A DNA stretch of 64,000 bases from Mya arenaria (taxonomy: Eukaryota > Mollusca > Bivalvia > Myida > Myidae), in the NCBI RefSeq assembly GCF_026914265.1, contig NC_069135.1, forward strand, positions 37,399,946 to 37,463,945. The letters run 5' to 3'. The notes below the pieces were generated by a model. The model was not told the DNA's origin and searched no databases. It saw nothing but the letters and a program-made list of their open reading frames with translations. The position numbers and the translations under genes are program-made. Below, in pieces: positions 55,108 through 64,000 of this stretch; position 1 is the first letter of the stretch, and each line of letters starts with the position of its first letter.

Positions 55108-58100
55108 CTAGAAGGCAGTGACGGGCCTCTTCGCCAAGTATTCCTTTATCTTTGGTTGTTGCTCGACCTTCTTTCTGTTGGCGTCCAATAGTTTGAAATC
55201 TTTCAAGATGCCCACACATTGAGAATTTTCTATGTATGCGTAAAGCATAAGGTCAGCAATCGTCAGCTGAAGAAAAGTTGAGCTTTCAGATAAAAAGAAA
55301 TACAGTTTATCATAGTTGTAGAGTTTAAGCAAAATCAACGACGTCATTTCCGAAATGACATTCCGTTATTTTATAATTTTGAGCGCTGTTCTGAAAAATT
55401 AAAATAAAAGTAAAAATAAAAAGAAGGGTCTTTGGTTTCAGTGAAAGATCGCAATATATTTCACCTCTTGAATATTTTAAGTATAGCTTTTGACGCTCAC
55501 TCGGTTAAATATTATAAGTATCTTCCATGGCCGAGAGTGTAAGATAGATTCATTCCGATCCGAGCGTAGGGTGTTTAGCGGAAACGAGGTTTACCGGGAT
55601 GAACCTATCTTACACGAGCAGCTATGGTAGATGCTTTTTCTCCTACCTCAGTTAAACAAAATTAAGTAAAAATGTATTTTTTTGCTGGAACTCTTTTGTG
55701 CTTAGTGAAAATAATTGCGTACGGATAATTCGTGGTTGTCATGGATATTCGCGCAGTGATTCAGAGTATGTAAATGGTCTGATCGGTCTTTATATAGTTC
55801 TAAGAAGAGTGAAACATTATTTCTTGAAAGGTGCGTGAAAACTGTTTATGGTGACATTTGAAGCGAGAAATAATTAACTAGCGTTCTAAATATTGCAATA
55901 GACAATAAATATAGACAAAGTTTCCATGATGCGCTACAGACGACAGTCTTCAACAAGGGAGGTAATAACAATGTGGTGACCAATAAAAGAAGTTCCATAC
56001 GGGCATTTTATCTTCGCCCGTGGGCAAGATAAGAATTTCTAGCATGGTTAAATTATTGGATCTAATTATCTGAGGTGGGAGAAATAACGATCTCACACTG
56101 AAAACAATTATTATCCTCTATTTTTATCGCACAACCGAGCACAAATAAAGTCCGAGTCTTCCGTCTTATGTTCCCCCGGAAGACAAAAATGTTTAGTCGT
56201 ATTTTCTACATATGGTACAGCAGGAATTTGCTGATATGCATATACTATAAGCTTTAATTATTTAATATATCCAGACATTGATGTTCAGAGAAGACTGTTT
56301 TGATGTTTTGGTATTATATATCCGTCCACTTACAGAAGATCCAACAGCGAAGTCGCCCTTTCCGCCTTCCTTCACCAATTTTTCCAAACATTCGAGAAAT
56401 GTTTTTGCTTTTCCTTGTAGGAATTCTTCACGTTTCTTGGCCTGAAATTGTGCAAACATCAAAATTATTACTATCAACAAATCGGTTATGCATCAAAATT
56501 ATTACTATCAATAAATCGGTTATGCATCAAAATTATTACTATCAACAAATCGGTTATGCATCAAAGTTATTACTATCAACAAATCGGTTATGCATCAAAA
56601 TTATTACTATCAACAAATCGGTTATGCATCAAAGTTATTACTATCAACAAATCGGTTATGCATCAAAATTATTACTATCAACAAATCGGTTATGCATCAA
56701 AGTTATTACTATCAACAAATCGGTTATGCATCAAAGTTATTACTATCAACAAATCGGTTATGCATCAAAGTTTTTAATTACCCTGAAACGACACATCAAA
56801 AGATACACACCCTAAACACATATGTAGTGGTGGTATTCATTATTGGTTTTAATTTTATCTAAGAACGATTTAGCTAATCGGATTGCTCGATATTAAAAAC
56901 CCGGACTAACACAGTGACTGCAGTTAGTTATGTATGACAATAAGATTGACTTAAAGTGCACTTTGAATTCCATCCAAGAACTTAAGTTTGTTTCCTTTTT
57001 TATTATTAATCTAAAGGTAGAGATACTTTTTTTCTTTTCTTTTTGAGGCCTCGATGCTCCCATTTATTTGCCCCATAATAAGAACCATGGGGTCGGGCCA
57101 GAATAGAATAGCAGTACCTATAAATTATACCTTGGTTATCGACGTCTATGTAGCGCATATGTTTTATATTTTAGAGATTTATTTATTTTTACCTTCGAAA
57201 GCAAAAGTGGTAAAAGCACAGCACGATGAGATACTGACCTTTTCTGCTTCGTCCTGGAGAAAGGCAAATTTCACGACCTCGCTAAAGAGATCTACGGCGG
57301 TGTCCATAATCTGGTCAACTAAGGTCATTTCAGTGTTATCCTTACCATTCAACTCTGTAATAAGATTGTATAATGATTTAAAATGACAATTTATTATAAG
57401 TTATTGGGTTAGTAGGTGACCCGATATGGGATATACGGTAACCTCGTAACGTATATATCATGTCGACAACCTGTTTACATGTTTGAATGTTTCATTTATT
57501 TATCGGAATATTCATTGTAATCGGGAAGTAGACGCCATTTTCGTACGATATAAATTTGGTGACCCAATTTGGAAAAATATGGCGTCACCGCGTGACAAGT
57601 CCTGGGCCAATAGCATTGCGTCATTATTGTTGGAGGCGTGATATAAGAAGTTACTATTTGATTATACTAATTATACCAACATTTGTTGAATTGATAACAA
57701 ATACTGATTTAACTATATATAGAAGGTTAGATAATTTACCTATATGACCTTTACTCTAAGGAGTTCAAACTTCTATGTTTAATGAAATTATAATTAGAGT
57801 CGAACACCGTTTGCTCGGATTCGAGTGGCCCATATTCCTCGTTTGCTCGAATTCAATGTTAAAGACCGACCTCTTTACACTGAACGTAAGTTTTACCGCT
57901 TGGCTCGATTTTTCGAGGCTCGAGGTATTTTAGCCGGTCCCAAAGAGTTCGAGCCATCGGGGTTCGACTGTATAACCATTAACCCATTACTGTGTTACCT
58001 TGTATTTGTTAATGAGGGATAAATGTGGTTGGTAATCGCCTAAGCAATTATTATCAAAATTTATTTGATTGTGCCAATATTATGACCTTCGATATTTTGA

Positions 58101-61100
58101 CATGTTTGTAAATACAGTCGAACCCCGTTGGCTCGAACTCGCTTGGCTCGAATTCCTCAAAAACTTGAATTGAAGGTTAAGGACCAATCTCTTTACACTG
58201 AACGTAAGTTTTCCCGCTTGGCTCGAATTTTCCGAGGCTCGAGGTGTTTTAGCCGGCCCCATGGAGTTCGAGCCATCAGGGTGCGACTGTAAGCTATTAA
58301 TTTCTATTTGTTGTATGCTCATGGGTTTATAGCTTTTATGCAGGGCCGATTGTTTAGAACTTTGTTTAAGTATACAACGTGATGATGTCGTTAACTTTTA
58401 AGCGTGAAATGTTTGATAACGTGCTTACATCTTTAAACATATAAATGTAGAGCTGAAACAGCTGTCTCAAATCTTGATATGTGTGTGCGTGTGCGCGCGT
58501 GCGTGTGTGTGTGTGTGTGTGTTGTTTGTGTGTTAAATGAAAATGAACTGTAGAAAAAGTTGTATAATTGTTGGATTTGGGGGCAACAACAGCCATACGT
58601 AAAATAACTAACAAATAACTAATAGTAGTACAATCCCGGGTACTTACTGAATTCCCTTGCGAGGAATCGAGCAATCGCCAAACTCTGTGAGATCTTTCGC
58701 TTCCCGTCAATCTCCAACACCGGCAACGTTCCCTGCGGAGTATCTGAGGATACAGATATAATAATAGACTTATAGTTAGTTGGTTATTTTCTGATCTTTC
58801 TGGATAATTGGATATGACTTTCTTATCCCTCTGGTTCATTGATATGACTTTATAATCCCTCTGGTTCATTGATATAACTTTCCTATCCATCTGTTTCATT
58901 GATATGACTTTCTAATCCTTCTGTATCATTTAATATGACTTTTTTATTCGTATGATTAATTTGATATGACGTTTTAATCCCTCTGATTCATTAATATGAC
59001 TTTCTAATCCATCTAATTAATTTAATAAGACTATTTAATTCCTTTCATTCATTAATATGATTTTCTAATCCCTTCGATTCATTTAATATGACTTTCTAAT
59101 CCATCTAATTAATTTAATAAGACTATTTAATTCCTTTCATTCATTAATATGACTTTCTCATCCCTCTGATTCATTAATATGATTTTCTAATCCCTTTGAT
59201 TAATTTAATATGACTTTCTAATCCCTCTGATTCATTAATATGACTTTCTAATCCCTCTCATTCATTGATATGACTTTCTAATTCCTCTGATTCATTAATA
59301 TGATTTTATAATCCCTTTGATTCATTTAATATGACTTTCTAATCCCTCTGATTCATTAATATGACTTTCTTATCCCTCTGATTCATTGATATGACTTTCT
59401 TATCCCACTGATTCATTAACATGATTTTCTTACCACACTGATTCATTAATATGACTTTCTTATCCCTCTGATTCATTGATATGACTTTCCTATTCCTCTG
59501 ATTCATTAACATGATTTTCTTACCACACTGATTCATTTGATATGACTTTCTTATCCCTCTGGTTCATTGATATGGCTTTCTAATCCATCCGGTTAATCTG
59601 ATATGACTTTCTTATCTCTTTTATTTGATATAGATTTGTAATCCTTTTGGATAATTTGATATGCCTTGCTTATCCTTCTGTTTCATTGATATGACTTTCT
59701 TATCTCTTTTATTTGATATAGATTTGTAATCCTTTTGGATAATTTGATATGCCTTGCTTATCCTTCTGTTTCATTGATATGACTTTCTTATCTCTTTTAT
59801 TTGATATAGATTTGTAATCCTTTTGGATAATTTGATATGCCTTGCTTATCCTTCTGTTTCATTGATATGACTTTCTCAACTACTCTGGCTCATTTAATAT
59901 GCCTACGCGATTCGTCTCGTCGATAATGGCTTATGATTATGGATTTTTAGATTGATATATACATATTAATAACCCTTTTACCAGATAAGTTTTCGAGATT
60001 ATAATTATTTCATCTGATGACCTAGCCTCCGTTTTAAACTACCGGATCACCTGATTAGAATATATACCGGCTTGCTGCTTATCTAACGAATCGAATTAAA
60101 GGCCGATTTGAAAAAAAATCCCATTGGACAAAAAATAATTTCGAACACTAAAACTATATTTGTCTTGCACTAAAGGTGAAAAAGCTTTGTCAGACTGAAT
60201 TTGAATTTGAGAGTTATCAAATTACAGTTTGTCGTTTCATATTTCATTACGGAAACCTTCGGTAATTGAAATACCTATCCATGAATGGACTTCTTACAAG
60301 CAGCCTAATAAATGAATTGCAATAGCTTAGACCTCTAGGGTGGTATTCAAAATGTGTCTTAAGGCAATCTTATGGTCATGCATCATTGACTCCATTCATT
60401 GTATAGGTTCGTTATTTGTATCGAGTAATCCGATGAGCTACAGCGTTCTTACATTGAATTAAGACAATATTGAATACCACCGCTGTCATCCATGCAGATT
60501 CAATTAAATTAGGTGTGGTGGTGTTAGTAGTTTATACTCCGGGTCCCGGCGCGAGCACATTGAAGGGTCCCAGAGTGACAGTTCAACCACCGCACACCTA
60601 TCCTGGGCGGTGAACCAGTACTAGGTGCCTTCACTTCTGCAAGGAACTGACAACTTCTGTACATGCCAGGGGCAGTGGTACAGTGCGAATGGTCGTAGAA
60701 AGGATTTCATAACCAATCACAACAGAAGTGACCTGGTCCGCCCGGGAATCGAACCCGGGTTGTCCGATTAACAGTTCAACGCTCTACCGACTGAGCTAAC
60801 CGGGAGGACAAATTAGGTGTTGGGTGTGTAAGCTAATTTATACTCGCACTCGGGCCTTGCCCACACGGTGAGTGCTCCGTTAAGATTGTTAGTCATTTTA
60901 GGTAAACAAAAGAAATGCAGATATTTGTATATCTAAAGTAAAATATTTTGTCAACAAAACATCATTCGTTTTCTTAGTTATTATAAATTCATGACAAGTT
61001 TCCGACCGTTTGAATACAGATATTAGTCAATTTTTGTCGTAAATTAAAATAATATTTTTGTGTCATACAGTTGAACACCAATGGCTCGAACTGCTTGGCT

Positions 61101-61935
61101 AAAATACCTCGAGCCTCGGAAAATTCGAGCCAAGCGGAAAAACTTACGTTCAGTGAGAGAGATCGGTCTTTAACATTCAATTCGAGCCAAGCGAGTTCGA
61201 GCCAACGGGGTTCGACTGTAGTTTCATTAATTTGCTACATATCTGAGTGAATTGAACTTGAAACACAATAAAATAATTTACACAAAATTAGGGCACATAC
61301 TAAAATAATTGAATTGCCACATGTGACGTTTATAGTGAAGTGACACTCTTATTCATAATCAATACAAACACATGTATAACAAACATTCATTTTGAGTGAT
61401 AAACCTTCAACTACTGACTAAATAATGCTTTTATGGAAAATATCAATTACTGATAACAAGTTAATAACTGTGTATTTATTAGCTGAAAACACAAAAATAT
61501 TTAATGATTGGTGAATGCTAAAAGATTTACTGTGATATAATATCAGCTCATAAGGTAGAAATTCCGTGTTTTCTGCACATTTCTTTCAAATTAAGCACAG
61601 TGTTCTTCATAAGAAACATTGTATTCTACATTTATTAATACTTTTTGGTAAATTAAAACAATTGTATTAAATATGGTAAATCCCCTTTGGGAGTAATAGT
61701 GCATCTTTAAAGATAAGAGAAGTTACGACTGAAATTTTGATTGAAATTGTCCAAAATAAAAGATTAGTTAGTATCCAAATAAAAGGTGTAGTTATTAAAT
61801 ACCTTTTTTTAGTCCACCCCAATTTGCAAATTCTATCCTGTTGTCCTCAAATGCTTTTCCAGCTGCAGCAAATAAAAGCCTTGAAATTTCACCTCTCCCT
61901 CTCCCATTGAAATACGTTAATTTGTAAGAAGGCAT
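55108..61935 (-). CDS. Sigma-class glutathione S-transferase, copy C (5 exons)
   Basis: Coding exons on the minus strand: 61935-61803 (133 nt), 58743-58648 (96), 57354-57239 (116), 56441-56334 (108), 55266-55108 (159); 203 residues, exon lengths and phases identical to copies A and B. It begins [20 protein letters not shown] with Tyr8, Arg14 and Trp39 kept, then [10 protein letters not shown] and the SQS motif. It is clearly more diverged than A and B are from each other. One oddity: at the end of exon 2 the usual REFG-D/L-Y-G reads REFKLNGKD. Exon 5 ([20 protein letters not shown] onward) ends in RPVTAF. Intron 1 (3059 nt) holds a 1.1-kb 30-bp minisatellite, a SINE and three MITEs; intron 3 holds a 34-bp minisatellite directly beside the exon 4 acceptor. 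Role as for copy A; first transcribed of the three in cluster order. Confidence 0.95.
56457..56772. repeat. 34-bp minisatellite (GST C intron 3)
   Basis: Nine near-identical units of TCAAAATTATTACTATCAAC plus AAATCGGTTATGCA, only 16 bp from the exon 4 acceptor. Confidence 0.92.
57795..57972. mobile_element. TACAGTCGAAC MITE, copy 5 (GST C intron 2)
   Basis: TAGAGTCGAACACCG to GGGGTTCGACTGTA. Confidence 0.6.
58113..58291. mobile_element. TACAGTCGAAC MITE, copy 6 (GST C intron 2)
   Basis: TACAGTCGAACCCCGTTGG to GGGTGCGACTGTA, 140 bp from copy 5. Confidence 0.65.
58477..58522. repeat. (TG)n microsatellite
   Basis: TG/CG mixed dinucleotide run in GST C intron 2. Confidence 0.85.
58791..59902. 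repeat. 30-bp minisatellite (GST C intron 1)
   Basis: About 37 units of ATGACTTTCTAATCCCTCTG plus ATTCATTAAT. The last part has an 88-bp higher-order unit starting at 59600, 59688 and 59776. Confidence 0.9.
60339..60481. mobile_element. GGTGGTATTCAA MITE (GST C intron 1)
   Basis: Inverted ends GGTGGTATTCAAAATGTGTC and AATATTGAATACCACC. Confidence 0.55.
60515..60810 (-). mobile_element. tRNA-derived SINE (GST C intron 1)
   Basis: Minus-strand head at 60808-60735: TTAGCTCAGTCGGTAGAGC (A box), anticodon-like CTGTTAA, and GGGTTCGATTCCC (B box), followed by a 220-bp body ending near 60515. Acceptor and anticodon stems are mispaired, so this is a SINE head, not a tRNA gene. Confidence 0.65.
61066..61220. 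mobile_element. TACAGTCGAAC MITE, copy 7 (GST C intron 1)
   Basis: TACAGTTGAACACCAATGG to GGGGTTCGACTGTA; slightly shortened. Confidence 0.6.
61338..61710. mobile_element. AAGATGCACTCTTACTC MITE, copy 3 (GST C intron 1)
   Basis: Opposite orientation: AAGTGACACTCTTATTC to GGGAGTAATAGTGCATCTTTAA, ending 92 bp from exon 1. Confidence 0.6.
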
Positions 61936-62023
61936 TTTTTGCTAAAGTTTATATTTCACAAATTTATTTAAACTCCGAGTCGTACAGCGCTGTCAAGTTG
62001 TGAGGCGTCCGTTGACTGATGCG

Positions 62024-62053
62024 TTTTTATATAGTATGCAAAAGTAGGACTCC
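62024..62053 (-). promoter_or_regulatory. GST copy C core promoter: TATA box and GGAGTCCTA block
   Basis: GGAGTCCTACTTTT (62053-62040) followed by TATATAAAAA (62033-62024) on the minus strand, about 89 nt before the ATG. The block survives although the surrounding flank has diverged from copies A and B. Confidence 0.65.
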
Positions 62054-62300
62054 GCTGCTTGTATGTGCTAATAATAGTAATTCATAAACGATTTGTGTGA
62101 TAGTTTCTGTTCTAGAATGTGTTCCAAAATGTTAGTTAATCAAATTTCAATTGGAGCACCTCGGTCATTTTCCAAAGAAACAGCTCCGGATGAAATCGGA
62201 ACTTCTCTGTCATTTTCCTTCGAAACATCAAAAAATATTACGAGCTGCTGGTGCATTATATACTTAAACGCCGGGTACCATGCGTTAAATTTCATACAGG

Positions 62301-62630
62301 GGAACAATCGGAACACCTCGGTCATTTTCTATCGAAAACAACCTCGGATGTATATGGACGGTTTACAATTAAAAATAAGTATTTTCATTTCACTACGCTG
62401 CAAGTAGATCGCGTAGAAATTTTATTTTAGCAGTTAAGTCTGAGGACTTAACCCTTAGGAATCTTCATGTTTGATGCAATCACATTTCTTACTGTGAATC
62501 AAGTGGATCTAAGTTATAAAAATTACATGTTAAAACACTAAAATTAATTAATATTATCAACTACTTCTTCAAATGCACCGGCACACATCCGAGGCTCGAA
62601 GTATGGCCGAGATGGCCGAGGAGGTCCGAT
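62301..62630. mobile_element. Palindromic MITE (GGAACTCCTCGG ends), copy 2
   Basis: Same interior landmarks as 46771-47102 (ATCGAAAACAACCTCGG, CTGCAAGTAGATCGCG, ACTACTTCTTCAAATG, CACATCCGAGG). It lies upstream of GST copy C. Confidence 0.55.
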
Positions 62631-62683
62631 TGACCTTTTATTTGGACACCTCCTGAATCCCTTAGAAAACTGGTTTGAGAAAA

Positions 62684-62861
62684 TTCAGTCGAAGCCCGTT
62701 GGTTCGAACTCACTTGGCTCGAATTCCTGGTTTGCTCGAACTGAATGTTAAGGGCCGATTTCTTTAACTGAATGTTATCATTCCCGTTTGGCTCGAATTT
62801 TCCAAGGCTCGAGGTATTTACGCCGGTCCCTCGAAGTTCGAACCATCGGGGATCGACTATA
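62684..62861. mobile_element. TACAGTCGAAC MITE, copy 8 (upstream of GST C)
   Basis: TTCAGTCGAAGCCCGTTGG to GGGATCGACTATA. Confidence 0.55.
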
Positions 62862-62892
62862 GTTGAATACTCATAATATAGTTAAACTTTTG

Positions 62893-63093
62893 CCCCAATT
62901 TCGCAAAACTTCTTAAACCTTAAACCTTATAACAGGATTTAGCTTCGCATTTAGCAAATATCATTAAAACAAAACTGAAAAGATTTGCGTACAATAAAAC
63001 GTTTTCAACTTGTCAAAAAATCAAGTTTAAGTATGTATATTGGCTAATTGAAATAAACTACTTAAGCGTGTTATGTTTATGAAAGTTTGAAAA
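62893..63093. mobile_element. Partial CCCCAATTTCTC MITE
   Basis: Left end GCCCCAATTTCGCAAAACTT and part of the interior of the 46151-46400 family; the right end is not clear. Confidence 0.4.
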
Positions 63094-63181
63094 GCTAGGG
63101 TCTTTCTTTGGCTGTGTCACTGAACACTTCAGATTGTCACCAAAATATTTCTTTAAGATGCACAATTACTCCTAACAAACG

Positions 63182-63425
63182 TTAAAACTGTTCTCTCACA
63201 GATTGAACGTTTTGACAACTTTTCTTCTTTTTTTTTTGTTTTGGAGCGAACATAGATATAATGTGTAAATATCTGCAAACCTGTGATGAAAGACTATTGA
63301 CAAAAGATCAGATGGCAGATTTTCAAATTTCCATTTCAAATTTTGATTTTTTATGGATTAAAACGTTATAAAATATATATAAAAAATCAATTTTGGAGCC
63401 AAAATATCTTATCTTTGTGAATAGC
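63182..63425. mobile_element. AAGCTGCACTCTCACAG MITE, diverged half copy
   Basis: CTGTTCTCTCACAGATTGAA, TTTTGACAACTTTTCTTC and AAAGATCAGATGGCAG landmarks. Confidence 0.4.
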
Positions 63426-63909
63426 TGAACTGTTCCGAATGGTTTAATTTACAGGACACCCTGAGAGTTCAATATTGGGTACAAGTTTATTTTGATATTT
63501 TATAGAACTTAAACTAGGACATTGAGATAAGAGAACGTATAGAATTTTATTTATTTTTTAAACATTCAACAAGTATAGTTGTATATATACAATGAAAATG
63601 AGGCCAATGAAGAGAAAATACACCGTGCTTATATATGCGTGACGATCAGCGAGTCAAGATACAAGATACAAGAATCAGATATTTGATATATTATTAAAAG
63701 AAACATAAGCTCAATGACCTATTTTCCGAAAATAACTGAAAGGAAAGAGGTTTTATCATTTGAGCACGATTCGGCTTATTGCAATGCAGCAGACGTAAAT
63801 GTGGAAGTATTGGAGTCAAAAGATAATACATGTAAAAGCCATGATCTATCAAAACGTTTTATTTGTGCAAAAACATTCAACACTACTTTAGATTTCCGAT
63901 ACATCATAA

Positions 63910-64000
63910 TGCACCAGTCAATTTTAACCACGCCCCCCCCCTCTGCCAAGTCCGGGGTTATACCGGGGCTAGCGGGGAAAATAGGCCGTGTTTTTTTGCG
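63910..64000. mobile_element. Copy of the TGCACCAGTCAATTG MITE running off the window
   Basis: Preceded by TAA (63907-63909); matches the 11952 copy through GGCCGTGTTTTT at the window end. Confidence 0.6.

Noticed and set aside
56457-56772. CRISPR-like regular repeats
   Set aside because: Units are directly adjacent without unique spacers, in a eukaryotic intron.
56300-56862. Frames with repeated [12 protein letters not shown] peptides
   Set aside because: 34-bp minisatellite in a GST intron.
59339-59536. Frame with repeated [10 protein letters not shown] peptides
   Set aside because: 30-bp minisatellite in GST C intron 1.
60735-60808. tRNA-Asn gene on the minus strand
   Set aside because: A and B boxes are good, but acceptor and anticodon stems do not pair and a SINE body follows.

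Overview
This is a eukaryotic, AT-rich, intron- and repeat-rich window, most likely from a mollusc and probably a bivalve. The basis is the sigma-class glutathione S-transferase (GST) cluster (the family that gave rise to cephalopod S-crystallins) together with dense MITEs, tRNA-derived SINEs and minisatellites of bivalve type. The species call is inference. There are no operons, CRISPR arrays or prokaryotic features, and I saw no LTR or virus-like element.

Layout. 1-10 kb is gene-free repeat territory with a Foldback-type element (2331-3530, exact 9-bp target duplication). 10.2-15.9 kb holds a three-exon BRK1 (BRICK1/HSPC300) gene on the minus strand; its introns carry a LINE fragment and nested MITEs. 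Head-to-head with it at 16.8-17.4 kb is an RD3-like gene on the plus strand. 18-25 kb has minisatellites, a decayed hAT transposon (22.5-24.2 kb) and a SINE. At 25.4-26.4 kb an uninterrupted reading frame encodes a two-Ig-domain type I membrane protein with CRE and ETS motifs just before its start codon. 26.5-37 kb is again repeat-rich: a possible orphan C2-type exon (29.2 kb), a 51-bp minisatellite (31.3-32.3 kb) and a 2.07-kb perfect-ended palindrome (34643-36714) flanked by a 5-bp duplication.

37.6-61.9 kb is the main gene block: three complete tandem sigma-class GST genes, all on the minus strand. Each has five coding exons of exactly 133, 96, 116, 108 and 159 nt and encodes 203 residues. 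They are called copy A (37600-41219), copy B (45565-52952) and copy C (55108-61935). Copies A and B are about 87% identical in protein and also share their 5' and 3' flanks; copy C is older. A relict exon 5 between A and B (43666-43747) marks a lost fourth copy or partial duplication. All three promoters share a TATA box and an upstream GGAGTCCTA block. Introns differ mainly by MITE, SINE and minisatellite insertions.

The GST copies presumably act together in glutathione conjugation or prostaglandin-type isomerisation. BRK1 (actin regulation), RD3 (guanylate cyclase regulation) and the Ig protein are functionally unrelated neighbours.
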